From contig SNVD02012237.1 of the NCBI GenBank assembly GCA_013180625.2, positions 248,001 through 312,000 of the forward strand: DNA of 64,000 nucleotides, read 5' to 3'. Each line of letters opens with the position of its first letter. Positions within the stretch are counted from its first letter, which is position 1. This document shows, piece after piece, positions 35,743 through 48,266 of this stretch. The notes beneath the pieces are model-generated. The model worked only from the letters and a program-made list of their open reading frames with translations. It made no database searches and had not been told where the DNA came from. This DNA comes from Boswellia sacra. Its lineage: Eukaryota; Streptophyta; Magnoliopsida; Sapindales; Burseraceae. The position numbers and the translations under genes are program-made.

Positions 35743-38308
35743 TGTCACAACCCATACTGGATATACAAAATATAGCATTTACACAGTCATTTAAATATGA
35801 ATTTTGTTGTTTTTTTCAAAAATTAATATCAGTATCACACAAAATAGAGTTCATAATCACAACCACACCATTTCACTGTATATAGATACATTCAAAATCA
35901 AAAGAATTCCAACAATATGGCTATGATAATCTAGGCAGCGGCCTCTGGTTGCCAAGGCAACTCTGTCGATAATGCCAAAGTCCTCCATCCAAAAACTCAA
36001 TCTACTGCTCACCTGAGGCATACAACAACTTCAGTGAGTAAAATTCAGTAAGTAAGCTAAGTGAATATACAGCAATAAACAATAACAATAGAATTCAGTC
36101 CATAGTATGAAACCATCCATTTCTAACTACACAAGCATTAGCTAACTTGTTAGAGAAGGAATGCCCTCGAGTTCACTTCGGTTACATTTGCGCTCCCGCG
36201 CTAATTTTCTGTCTAGACCTCTGTAGGTCGATTCAATCTCACATAAGCGAGTTCACATTTCTCTACTCATTGCCTTTTCATGTACAACCATAATCACGTA
36301 ATGAGGAAGCTTCCACAGTATCAGTTAAAGTCACCTAGGGGAAAAGGCTCTCTAATCAAGGTAAGACTTTTCATTTCACAGTCAGTTCCCATATAATAGC
36401 TCAAGACTAGTCTGACAATCCGGGTGATACCGTGCCCATGCTACCGAATCTCATCTAGAGAAACACATGGTCCAGACCTCCCCTGAAGCCATGGGAGTAC
36501 GAAACGCTCAAGGCTAGTTTGACAATCCGAGTGATATCAGGCCCATGCTACCAAATCTCGTTTAGAGAAACACATGGTCTAGACCTCCCCTCAAGCCATG
36601 GAATAGTACAGAATAGTACGAATACATTTAGATGCCTACACTTGAAATAGTTGGAGGCTAGTCTGACAATTCGGGTGATACTGGGCCCATGCTACCGAAT
36701 CTCGTCTTGAGAAACACATGGTCCAGACCTCCCCTCAAGCTATGAGAGCTAAACTTCCTAGGTCTTGGCATGCTAATCATGTTTCACCATTCACAATCAG
36801 TCACACATAAAAGAAGCTCGATATCAGCCTTCTAGAACAGTCATAACATCTCACATTCAATCATTAAGGTGCTAGCAATTAACAGTGTTACAATCCACAA
36901 AATTACATACATACAGTACACAATTTATTGTGGCCTTAGAATAGTTAGGTTACTTACCTTGTACAGCTGCTTTTCGATGCTTGTGATTAACCTAAAAATA
37001 AAACAAAAATCTCTTTTTAGGTCACCATACACTTGTAAAACATTTCCCCTTTTTGGCTCTATTTCTATACTTACTTTGATAAATAATTCATAACAACAAT
37101 TATCTACTTCCAAAATTCACACAATTGGGTGGAAATCTTTTACATACATACCTCATGTCTCCTTAAAATTTTTAGAGCCAATTGGGGTCATTTGGGCACT
37201 CAAAATAATCAAATTATTTACCTCAACAATTCTGCCATTGCATTCGTTTCACTGAACAGCATAGACTTAAAAATTTGTAGGAATTGCAATCCTACTCAAT
37301 TGGCTATAACAATTTAGAGGCTGATATATAACACATATATACCTCCATACAAAAAATCATGGCTTTTCAAGGGGTTTAAGTCATTCAAACCCAAATATTT
37401 CTAACTGCCCCGTTTTGGAAATGAAAAATTCTAGTTTTATCAAGCCAACTTTAAAAATTCATAACAATTTGTACAGTGCTTCAATCTCAGCGAAAATTTA
37501 CAGTCTCATATCTGACACATAAAAGGACTTGTATACCAAAAATTAGGTAATTCTATGAAAAATTTGTGCCTTCAACTAAAATCATCTTCCCCTACTCTAT
37601 TCTAAGACAGGGGAAATGTGCAATTCCATACCCGAAGTTCAAAAATTCACTACAATTCATATACTTCGAATTTTTGAGTGAATCAAATTTATATACACTC
37701 CTGGACATGTGTGTTTTCATCCATAAAAATTTCAGAACAAGAAAACATCGCCTTGATTTTTGATAATTTTCGGAACATGCACTGCTCAGTGCAAACAAAA
37801 ATTCCAAGATTGAACTAAACTCTCATTTCTAGCTTATATCTTCATCTCCTTACTTAGATGCATTCAAAACTCATTCAAATTCATGTTTCCACACAAATTT
37901 TCAGTAGATCAAACAACAATTCATATACTCACATCACAAACCAAAAGAATTCTTGCAAATACATACACAGTACCACAAGAATTATAAAGGAGAGAGGAGT
38001 TCTTACCACTTCCTTGCTTGAATTCTTGGTAAAATTGTGTGTGTGTGGAGCTTAGAGAGAGTAAAGAGCTGGAAACGTGAGTTGGTAAGCTAGAATGGAA
38101 GAATTCTAGAATTCTTCTCATTTTATAGATAAACACAAGGTAAAATTTCTGTTTAGGGCTCTCTCTCCCTTCCTCATTACCATAAAACCCACCATCTCTC
38201 ATCTATTGCATTACAAATCCAATTCATAACTAACACATTAATATATATTGTTACACATGTAACACAACACATACTATAATGTATATTACAAAAACTTAGG
38301 ATAGTACA
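35743..38308 (-). repeat. 5' LTR (right) of the chromovirus
   Basis: About 2566 bases, collinear with 28405-30954. The same internal repeats lie at about 36400-36750. The PBS complement lies four bases outside at 35726-35738. Its distal part from 37383 is duplicated at 42810-43735. Confidence 0.92.
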
Positions 38309-38331
38309 CATACATTGTTAATCTTTAACAT

Positions 38332-38525
38332 TTTTTTTTGTAACCAAGGTGTAACCAAGGTGTCCAGGCCAGCTTATGCGCACCACAACTAATCCTCGGG
38401 GGAGACTAGCGTGACCACAATCTACTATCATGATCTCCCGCTTACCTCATGTGAAAGGCCATTGTGAAGAGTCGAACCTAGAACTTCTCTGTTGGCCTTA
38501 CCACTCGAACCAACCCATTGTGGGT
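38332..38525 (-). mobile_element. tRNA-derived SINE
   Basis: Flanked by a 15-base direct repeat GTTAATCTTTAACAT (38317-38331 and 38526-38540). On the minus strand the element has a head with a pol III A-box-like GGTTCGAGTGGTAAGG and a B-box-like AGGTTCGACTC. The body ends with the common plant SINE tail phrase GGCCTGGACACCTTGG and then a poly-A run (poly-T at 38332 on the plus strand). Length about 190 bases. It lies inside the right arm of the hAT-like element. Confidence 0.85.
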
Positions 38526-39057
38526 GTTAATCTTTAACATGCAAGCTCATTTGATGATATGAATTTTTACTTACTTATAACATATATATTATAAAACTGA
38601 AAATTCTATATTATAAAGTAAATTAATTTACATAATAGTAAATTATGATGATTTTAATAATTTTTTATACTAACAATTATTTATATTTTAAAAATAATTT
38701 TAATTGATATAAATGTATAGAATATGATATATTATGTATAATTAGTTTGAATAATTAAGTAAATTATGTAAATTAAATATGACACAATTACAACATGTGA
38801 GTGACACGTTTAATTACTGTGTCGAATCCTTGTTTCATATCTTGACATGAATAATTAAATGGATCGACATGCATGACACAAATTGCCACTTCTAACAAAA
38901 AGTGATCGAGAATTGAAGATAAATGGATTTATAGTGTGCTCTATCTTTTTTGAATCTAACCTTGGCCCACCTATAGACTATACTATATCTCTCTTAGTTG
39001 TGATTTGAGTCCGCAGGTTTGTTTCCCTATGTGTCATTTAAAAAAATTAATTAAAAA

Positions 39058-39195
39058 CATGTTTTTCAGCTCACTTGTAAGATATGTCGAGGAATGTGAG
39101 GCTTTGATTATTTAATAGTTAATTAATTAAAGAAGTGTTTTTCCGCTCACTTGTAAGACCTGTAGAGACATATGGGGCTTTGATTATTATAAAAT
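39058..39195 (+). repeat. Two-copy 75-bp tandem repeat
   Basis: GTTTTTCAGCTCACTTGTAA (39062) and GTTTTTCCGCTCACTTGTAA (39138) each head a unit ending GGCTTTGATTATT. Also present in the duplicate near 44500-44640. Confidence 0.8.
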
Positions 39196-39270
39196 TGCAA
39201 AACGTGCAAATTATCATATCTTTAACGATTTAATTTATACGAAATTATAATATGGTATGCTTTATAACAT

Positions 39271-40158
39271 TGTTGGTGTCAAAGTCTGCTACATATGCAT
39301 GTGCCATGCACATGATGAGTTTTGATTAACTTGTGATAAAACAAGAATTTTATTTTTATTCCTATTTTAATGTTTCTAGAATTATATTATAAGAAGTATT
39401 TGATTAGGATATAATATCTTGTATCCTAATTAGAATAGGAGAATATTTATTTGTCCTAATTCCTTTTGGAATTTGTTTATAACACTTCCTATTTTATTTC
39501 TCCTAATTATAATATGATTTTAATTAGAATTTTTACAGGATTTCCTAGGGGATTCGGTCAGACCTTTCACTATATATTTACAGGGCAATTCAGGCGGCTG
39601 TTTATGGTGAAGATTAAGAGATTTTCGGGTTAGCTGAATTAAGTGTGTTTTGTGAGAGAGTCTATGTCTTGACATTCCAACAATCAAGAAAGCTTCAACG
39701 CAAAAGGATTGTCTTCTTTGATTTGGTTCTTTGAATCTTTTAATTCATGTATGAGTGGTAGAAATCGTACATGTGTTGTTGTTTCAGTCTGTGTGAGTTA
39801 GTAAACACTTGGAATAACTTGCGGGTTGAGTGTTTATGTAATTCTACGTGAGATGTCAGGTGTTATGTCTAACTTAACAATGTTCTGTTAAGTTATCTGC
39901 GACAGAGAGTGGGCAGTGTCACTAGGGTTTATGATCTTTGCGAAGATTTTGTTTGTCAAAGATTAGGTCAGTGTGTGAGAGTGAGTCAGCACTGTAAAAG
40001 ATCCTAAAGATTGTACAAACAAGAACATAGTGAATTGCAGCTCTAAAGCTGTCCGTGATGTAGGTTTTATAACCGAACTACGTAAAAATCCTCCTGTGTC
40101 GATTTACATTACAGTTGACTGTTATATCTTTTATAACTGCATACCTCCAGAACTCTCA
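39271..40158 (+). repeat. 5' LTR of the truncated copia element
   Basis: 888 bases. TATA-like CTATATATTTACAGG near 39572. Partner solo LTR at 44720-45603. Confidence 0.92.
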
Positions 40159-40221
40159 ATTGATATCAGAGCAGGTTCACTGATAGACAAGTGAAGAAAA
40201 CGATCATACTAATCTGGAAGG

Positions 40222-42809
40222 ATGGAGTTTATTCGCACTGAAGGATCCGAAACACAATCACCCATTCTTGATGATGGTAATTATTCATATTGGAAGGTAA
40301 GAATGATGATGTATATCAAATCTTTTGATGACAGGGCATGGACTAGTGTGCTTAAAGGATGGACACCGCCAACAAAGTTGAATGTTTGTGGTGATTCCGA
40401 ACTGAAACCTAAGGATGAATGGACTGATGAAGAATACCGACGTTCCAACTGGAATTCCAAGGCTCTTAATGCAATCTTTGCTACAGTAGACTTAAACAAC
40501 TTCGGACAAATTTCTAGATGCAAATCGGCCAAAGAAGCATGGGACATACTTGAGGTAAAACATGGAGGCATTGTATCTGTTAAAAGATCTGAATTAATGA
40601 GGCTAAATTCTCAATTTAAAAATCTAATGATGCATGAGGATGAATCAATTTCTGATTTTTACTCAAAGATATGTCACATAACAAATTTCGCATACATGCT
40701 TGGTAATACTTTCACCGATGCAGAGGTTGTTAGTAAGATAATTAGGTCTGTCCCAGACAAATTTCAACCTAAAATTTCAACCATTGAGGAAGTTAAAAAC
40801 ACTGATGAGATGAGAGTTGATGAACTAATTGGCATTCTCCAAAACTTTGAAATAAATCAAAGTACTTGGAAACAAAAAGGAAAGAGCATTGCATTTAATG
40901 TGAAAGCGGAAAAATCTGATGATAAATGTAGTGATGAGCTTGATGAAACTGATTCTAAACAAATTGCTTTTCTAACAAGAAATTATGTCAAGTTTATGAA
41001 AAGAAATTTCAGGAAAAAGAATCAAGGAAAGCCATCAAACTCAAGCGAAGAAAAATTCAGAAAATTCAGCAAGGAGAATGACAAGAGGAAGCCAAAACAA
41101 CATGAAACGAAATGACAAATTCAGTGTTATGAATGTTCTGGTTATGGGCATATTCAATCTGAATGTGCAAACCTCAAGAAGAAGAATAAAGGGCTGACAG
41201 CAACCTGGAGTGATGAATCAGAATTCGAGTCAGAAGATGAAGACTGCATGAGCAACATTGTTGCATTTACTACATCTGCAGCTGACAAAGGAAATACTAT
41301 TATGTCTGACATAACAGAAAATTGTAGAAACAGTGTTGATCATTCGGATGAAGAAGAAGGACCAGAATACTATGAAGAGTTACAAGAGACTTACAATGCA
41401 TTCTATGGTGAATGGCTGAGTCAGAAGAAAGAAATTAAAGCCTTGAGGAAGAAGATTGAAGAGCTGGAATGTGAAAAATTCTTTGCTGAAAATTAGATCA
41501 AAGAACTGAAAACTGTTTTGACAGACAAAACAGCACATATTGAGAAAATCACAACAGAATTGGTTGAAAGCAAGAGGTGTGTTGATCAACTCAAAATTGG
41601 AGCGGCCAAACTTGATCAGGTCTTAAATCTTAGAAGAGACAACTCCAACAAACATGGATTGGGGTACACAGAAGGTAATGTTGCATCTTCATCAAAAACA
41701 ATTTTTGCGAAAGCTTCAACATCAGGTAAGAATTTTGAACTTAACTCTTTAAAGTCAAGTCCTAATTCCAAGAGCAGTGAAACATTCGTTTCTCCTCCGA
41801 GTTCTTTCAAATCCAATCCTAAAAAAGTGAGGAAATTCATTCCTATTTGCTATTTTTGTGGTAAAAAGGGACACATTAGGCCTAGATGCTTTAAATTGTT
41901 GAATCTTTTGCATAAAAGATCAAAACAGTTCAAACTGTTACCTAAATCACGACTGCAGTGGGTTAGGAAAGACAAAATAGTATACCATGTTGTCTTTACT
42001 GCACTTAATCATGCATCTGATGATTTGTGGTTTTTTTACAGCGGTTGTTCTAAGCACATGACTGGAAATAAATTGTTTCTAACAGATTTTAAAGCATGTA
42101 GGGATGGAAATGTCACATTTGGAGATGGAGCAACAAGAAAGATTATTGGTAAAGGCACTTTGGATGTCAAAGGCCTACCCAATTTTAGAAATGTTCTTTC
42201 AGTGGAAGACTTAAAGGCTAATCTTATTAGTATAAGTCAAATTTGTGATGAAAAGTAAACTGTTAACTTCACACAAAACAAATGCATGGTCTTAGATAAT
42301 ATTGGTGAATGCATTCTACAAGGTAATAGATCTTTAGATAATTGTTATCTATTAGAAATTGCATTTCATGCTAGAATTTCAGATTTAGAATTGTGGCATC
42401 AAAAATTAGGACACTTGAATTACAAAGACTTTGTTAAATTAACTAAGTTATGTGCTGTAAGAGGAGTTCCTAAATTTGATGATAAAATTGATAAAATTTG
42501 TGGACCATGTCAAATGGGAAAACAAATTAGAAGTTCACATAAATCAAATCCATATCTTAGTACTTCTAAGATACTTGATTTGCTTCACATGGATCTTATG
42601 GGTCCCATGCAAATTGAAAGCATTACAGGAACCTTTGTGTCAAGCTTGAAAATTAGCAAAATAGGAACATTGGAAGGATTGTAAGGATAAGAAGTGATCA
42701 TGGAAAGGAGTTTGAAAACGTTAGCTATGCTGATTTTTGTAAATATCATGGAATTGATCATTAATTTTCAGCTCCTAAAACCCCTGAACAGAATGGCATT
42801 GCGGAAAGG
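40222..42809 (+). pseudogene. copia gag-PR-IN (partial), broken
   Basis: Gag from ATG 40222 to a stop at 41113-41115 (297 residues, ILDDGNYSYWKVRMMMYIKS near the start, UBN2 region in the middle). A first CCHC knuckle (CYECSGYGHIQSEC) lies just after that stop at about 41122. An acidic, coiled-coil-like segment is interrupted by a stop at 41494-41496. Then comes a second knuckle (CYFCGKKGHIRPRC, about 41850) and a protease core reading FFYSGCSKHMTGN. Family members usually have D-S-G there, so the catalytic Asp is Tyr. After a stop near 42256, GAG-pre (LWHQKLGHLN), the CGPCQMGKQ finger, integrase D (HMDLMGPM) and, after an internal deletion, RSDHGKEF and PEQNGIAER appear before truncation. 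Two knuckles and a long gag suggest the Sirevirus lineage, tentatively. Confidence 0.88.
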
Positions 42810-43757
42810 ATTCAAACCCAATTATTTCTAACTGCCCTATTTTGGAAACAAATAACTCCAGTTTTATCAAGCCAACTTAAAAAATTCATAACAATTCATA
42901 CAGAGCTTCAATCTTAGTGAAAATTTATAGACTCATATCTGACACATAAAAGAACTTGTATACCAAAAATTAGGTAATTCTATGAAGATTTGTATCTTCA
43001 ACTAAAATCGTCTTCCCCTACTCTGTTCTAAGATAGGGGAAATGTGCAATTCCATACCAGAAGTTCAAAAATTCACTACAATTCACATACTTAGACTTTT
43101 TGAGTGAATCAAATTTATATACACTCCTGGACATGTCTATTTTCATCCATAAAAATTTCAGAACAAGAAAACGTCCCCCTGATTTTTGGTAATTTTCGGA
43201 ACATGCACTGCTCAGTGCAAACAAAAATTCCAGGATTGAACTAAACTCTCATTTCTAGCTTATATCTTCATCTCCTTACTTAGATGCATTCAAAACTCAT
43301 TCAAATTCATGTTTTCACACAAATTTCCAGTAGCACAAACAACAATTCACATACTCACATCACAAACGAAAAGAATTCTTGCAAATACATACACAGTACC
43401 ACATGAATTCTAAAGGAGAGAGGAGTTCTTACCACTTCCTTGCTTAAATTCTTGGTAAAATTGTGTGTGTGTGGAGCTTAGAGAGAGTAAAGAGCTGGAA
43501 ACGTGAGTTGGTAAGCTAGAATGGAAGAATTCTAGAATTCTTCTCATTTTATATATAAACACAAAGCAAAATTTCTGTTTAGGGCTCTCTCTCCCTTCCT
43601 CATTACCATAAAACCCACCATCTCTCATCTATTACACTACAAATCCAATTCATAACTAACACATTAATACATATCGTTACACATGTAACACAACACTTAC
43701 TATAATGTATATTACAAAAACTTAGGATAGTACACATACATTGTTAATCTTTAACAT

Positions 43758-43966
43758 TTTTTTTTTGTAACCGAGGTGTCCGGGCCAGCTTACGCGCACC
43801 ACAACTAATCCTCGGGGGAGTCTAGCGCGACCACAACTCACTATCACGATCTTCCGCTTACCTCATGTGAAAGGCCATTGTGAAGAGTCGAACCCAGAAC
43901 TTCTCTGTTGGCCTTACCAACTCCCTTCTGGGTCGCCCTTACCACTCGAACCAACCCATTGTGGGT
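43758..43966 (-). mobile_element. tRNA-derived SINE, second copy by duplication
   Basis: Same SINE as 38332-38525, flanked by the same 15-base repeat (43743-43757, 43967-43981). It is about 25 bases longer near the tRNA-like head, where copy 1 seems to have lost the DNA between two CCTTACC repeats. Its presence at an identical site shows duplication rather than new insertion. Confidence 0.85.
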
Positions 43967-44719
43967 GTTAATCTTTAACATGCAAGCTCATTTGATGATA
44001 TAAATTTTTACTTACTTACAACATATATATTATAAAACTCAAAATTCTATATTATAAAGTAAATTAATTTACATAATACTAAATTATGATGATTTTAATA
44101 ATTTTTTATACTAACAATTATTTATATTTTAAAAATAATTTTAATTGATATAAATATATAGAATATGATATATTATGTATAATTAGTTTGAATAATTAAG
44201 TAAGTTATGTAAATTAAATATGACACGATTACAACATGTGAGTGACACGTTTAATAACTGTGTTGAACCTTGTTTCATGTCTTGACACGAATAATTAAAT
44301 GGATCGACATGCATGACACAAATTGCCCCTTCTAAGAAAAAGTGATCGAGAATTGAAGATAAATGGATTTATAGTGTGCTCTATCTTTTTTGAATCTAAC
44401 CATGGCCCACGTAAAGACTATACTATATCTCTCTTAGCTGTGATTTGAGTCCGTAGGTCTGTTTCCCTATGTATCATTTAAAAAAATTAATTAAAAACAT
44501 GTTTTTCAGCTCACTTGTAAGATATGTCGAGGAATGTGAGGCTTTGATTATTTAATAATTAATTAATTAAAGAAGTGTTTTTCCGCTCACTTGTAAGACC
44601 TGTAGAGGCATATGAGGCTTTGATTATTATAAAATTTGATTTATTGCAAAACGTGCAAATTATCGTATCTTTAACGATTTAATTTATACGAAATTATAAT
44701 ATGGTATGCTTTATAACAT

Positions 44720-45603
44720 TGTTGGTGTCAAAGTCTACTACATATGCATGTGCCATGCACATGATAAGTTTTGATCAACTTGTAATAAAACAAGAATTTT
44801 ACTTTTATTCCTATTTGAATGTTTCTAGAATTATATTTTAGGAAGTATTTGATTAGGATATCTTGCATCCTAATTAGAATAGGAGAATATTTATTTGTCC
44901 TAATTCCTTTTGGAATTTGTTTATAACACTTCTTATTTTATTTCTCCTAATCCTAATATGATTTTAATTAGAATTTTTACAGGATTTCCTAGGGGATTCG
45001 GTCAGACATCTCACTATATATTTACAAGGCAATTCAGGCGGCTGTTTATGGTGAAGATTAAGAGATTTGCGGGTTAGCTAAATTAAGTGTGTTTTGTGAA
45101 AGAGTCTATGTCTTGACATTCCAACAATCAAGAAAGCTTCAACGCAAAAGGAATGTCTTCTTTGATTTGATTCTTTGAGTCTTTTAATTCATGTATGAGT
45201 AGTAGAAATCGTACATGTGTTGTTGTTTCAGTCTGTGTGAGTTAGTAGACACTTGGAATAACTTGCGGGTTGAGTGTTTATGTAATTCTGCGTCAGATGT
45301 CGGGTGTTATGTCTAACTTAACAGTGTTCTGTTAAGTTATCTGCGACAGAGAGTTGGCAGTGTCACTAGAGTTTATGATCTTTGCGAAGATTTTGTTTGT
45401 CAAAGATTAGATCAGTGTGTGAGAGTGAGTCAGCACTGTAAAAGGTCCCAAAGATTGTACAAACAAGAACATAGTGAATTGCAGCTCTAAAACTGTCCGT
45501 GGACGTAGGTTTTACAACCGAACCACGTAAAAATCCTCTTGTGTCGATTTAAATTACAGTTGACTATTATATCTTTTATAGCTGCATACCTCCAGAACTC
45601 TCA
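44720..45603 (+). repeat. Solo copia LTR, TSD AACAT on both sides
   Basis: 884 bases, collinear with 39271-40158, flanked by AACAT at 44715-44719 and 45604-45608. No internal domain follows, so this copy is a solo LTR at what was the same insertion site before duplication. Confidence 0.93.
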
Positions 45604-45608
45604 AACAT

Positions 45609-48266
45609 AATTCTAGATATTAAATTTAAGTTTTTCAAAAATTTTCTCTTCATATATGACAATAATTTATCGTTCTCAGCTTGAAAGTCATTAGATGAAC
45701 GCTATACCATCCATGCAAGATATCCATTGATTTTTTTTTTTTTTAACTAACTCTTGATGTAATATAAAAAATCCTACCATCCCAGAAGCAATAGAGTTGC
45801 AGGACTTCGATTATATTTTAATGTCAATGGAGATGTCATAAAAGACATAGAAAGAGGCTGAAAGAACGATTAGGAGATTTATTTTTTTGTTTTTTTATAA
45901 TCCTGTTTAAGTGATAGATGATACATAGATTTTGGTTGAATTGTGAGAAAAAGAAATGAGAGATATGTTAGAACAGAGAAAGGTTGAAGATGATGATTAG
46001 GATTAGTATTTAATAGTAAAAAAGAAAAAGAAATTTAAGTTTTGAGTAATCAGAGTATTTTCATGGATGTAAATAGCCCCATCCTGATATATGATATATA
46101 TATTATGTAACAAAATAAAGTGATCCTTCCAAAATTCGGGCAAATTACACCATAACCCCTATTGTCTGTTTGGCAACATAAACTCTCCATTTGGACTACA
46201 GAATAGAGGATTATTGTTTGACATTCAATCGTTGTGCAAAAAGAATTTAACCCCTATTCGTCTAATTTTAAACCAATATAATGATTTTAAGTCAATAATT
46301 CTTATTAAAATCAGAAAGCTTAGAATCGGAAAATACATTCAATATTAAAAATTAGATAAAACACTGAATGTGAAATTGGAGCGCCTATGTTCTCTGATCA
46401 CCAGCAGCCGCAAACATTACCCACACCCCCCACTAAAACCGAATGACCAACAAATGAAAGCAGCGTTGTCCAGTCCAGATGGTCCAGCTGTTGATTCTGG
46501 TGGCTTCAGCAAGCGAGAGGAGACGGATCGTTTTCTTTATATTTTATTGGTTACTCGAATCTTAGTTGTCAATATTGACTATTACATATACTTATTATCT
46601 TTGATTTAATTGAATTGTTTTATTGCTTCCAATTGCTTTAAATGTTGATGATTTCTTTCAAATTCCCAATTCGTGGTGCTTATTGTCAATTGAAAGTTGA
46701 ATTAAGTATTATCATTAATCAAGAAACATCTAGTATGGAAAGAGACAATTATATCAATGTCGTAAAAGATTCTCTTTATTAATAAATATTTCATTTTATT
46801 ATTACCCGATTCGTCAAATTTCATTTTGTTTTTGATCTTCACTTCATATAATTTCATGTAATTTAAATAATAAATAGATACGTAGAGGAGAAATTCTTTG
46901 ATGAATTTATAAAAAGTTAAAGGGTGATTTGGCTGACTTCTAATATGTTCAACAAAAGGTTTGGCAATTTTCATAACTCTTAAATATTTTTAATCGTTTA
47001 ATTAAGGTAAGGCTATTTCTACCTAAACTTTTACATTTAACACCCATCATTTTTTGTATACCCAAAAATTTAATAATTTTAAATGTTATTTTTTTAATTA
47101 ACTTATTTTCATAGTTCCAAAAATATTATATATAGCCAATAAAATATTCAATGAATTGAAAATTAATTGAACGAAAAATAGAATAAAAATGAATATTTAT
47201 TTTACAAACTATGTGAGAGATTAGCACATATAAGTTTAGCAATTAATGATTTCTATAATCAAGCTTTTAAAAATATTGATGATTTTATTTGTAATTTTAT
47301 TAAATTGAAAATTGATTTATTAAATTCCATTGGCTCGTTGTTATTATTCTTAAAATAATAGAGATAAATTCCACAAAAAAAAATTTATTTTTAAAAATTG
47401 AATAACATATATATTTAAAATAACAGATGTTAAAGTAAAATTCTCCAAATAACTTTACCATTTAATTGAAAGATTCTTACTAATAAGTTAATTGTTTAAT
47501 AAATTAACAATTATTAATTAAATATAAAATAATTTTTTAATAAAATTTTAGAGATTTTCAAGTTTTAATATCTATTTGAACATATGTATGTCAAATCAAA
47601 ATATCTTACTATAAATAAAAGTAATTCAAGGCGTAATTAATAGAACCAAAGTAAAAAAATCGATGAAATTTAATATAGGGAAGAGATTTTTTACACAAGT
47701 TTTTTATATAATTTATCGATACAAATTTTTAGCTTTTTATCTCACCAAATCTAATTGTTAAATTTAAAATTAAAAAAATGTATGTGATATTGAATTTATC
47801 AACCATCTTGACCATTAAATTATTACAATCAAGAATTAAAATTTTGTGTTAAAAGATCTCTCCTTTTAATATATATGCATAATTGCTTTCCACTATTTAA
47901 TTAATTTGTCATTCCATGCTCCATTAATGACAGTGACAATTTGCTAGTAAAATGAATGTCTTCTTATCTGATTAATATACTATAGTTGTTGATTACTGTA
48001 TAGACAACTGCATAATCATAATATCCTATTTATAGCCATTTACAGTTACAGGGAATCAAGCACTCTTGTCACTTCTATAGTTCTAATTTTGCCCTATTGT
48101 ATTGAACTTTATTGAGAGGAAAAGCTGTCCTCTCCTCTTCATCTTTTAGAGGCAACTCTTTTGACTCCAAAGTTGAAAGTATTTGAAGGCATATGGCCAA
48201 ATGGCACATTTATATAATACCTCTACAAAAAGATGCTAATTAGTCTTCCTTTTTGCTCATGATAAT
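45609..48266. other. AT-rich intergenic DNA upstream of CHX
   Basis: No gene recognised; open frames at 46370-46609 and 46702-46974 have no family signature. The part from about 47890 resembles 18350-18760, the region upstream of the CHX relic. Confidence 0.5.

Larger units (their letters stand above)
28405..38308 (-). mobile_element. Ty3/gypsy chromovirus (Tekay/Del-like)
   Basis: 9.9-kb element on the minus strand with long LTRs of about 2.55 kb (28405-30954 and 35743-38308) starting TGTCA and ending TACA. Polypurine tract complement CTCCCCCCCTCAAAAG lies at 30957-30972, and tRNA-Met primer site complement TGCTCTGATACCA at 35726-35738. Flanks CAGAC (28400-28404) and CATAC (38309-38313) may be a 5-bp target duplication with one change. 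Pol order PR-RT-RH-IN and a chromodomain-like C-terminus indicate a chromovirus. LTRs differ at roughly 18 of the first 245 bases by eye, so it is much older than the copia at 19001. Confidence 0.93.
28265..38894 (+). mobile_element. hAT-like non-autonomous element split by a gypsy insertion
   Basis: Left terminus TAGGGTGACAATTTGG at 28265. Right terminus ends ACAAATTGCCACTTCTA at 38894, whose complement is TAGAAGTGGCAATTTGT. Flanking 8-mers ATAAAAAG (28257-28264) and ACAAAAAG (38895-38902) match at 7 of 8, the target size of hAT elements. Internal phrases rich in GACACGAATA are typical of such plant MITEs. The two arms (28265-28404 and 38309-38894) are separated by the gypsy element, and the right arm also holds a SINE. 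No transposase. Confidence 0.7.
37383..40158 (+). repeat. Tandem segmental duplication, copy 1
   Basis: Contains the distal gypsy LTR, hAT-like right arm with SINE, about 370 bases of flank, and the copia 5' LTR. It is collinear with 42810-45603, with scattered differences (about 10 in the first 165 bases of the copia LTR). Confidence 0.92.
39271..42809 (+). mobile_element. Ty1/copia element, 3' truncated within integrase, TSD AACAT
   Basis: 5' LTR 39271-40158 (888 bp, TGTTGGTGTC to AACTCTCA) is preceded by AACAT (39266-39270). Primer-binding site TGATATCAGAGCA is at 40161-40173, one mismatch to the usual form. Gag, protease and part of integrase follow. The sequence stops in integrase at about 42809, where it is joined to gypsy LTR sequence. 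RT, RNase H and the element's own 3' LTR are missing from this copy. Confidence 0.92.
42810..45603 (+). repeat. Tandem segmental duplication, copy 2
   Basis: It begins in gypsy LTR sequence (ATTCAAACCCAATTATTTC), fused directly to copia integrase codons on its left. It repeats the order gypsy LTR end (about 43735), hAT-like arm with SINE, flank, copia LTR. It ends at the LTR edge at 45603. Confidence 0.92.
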
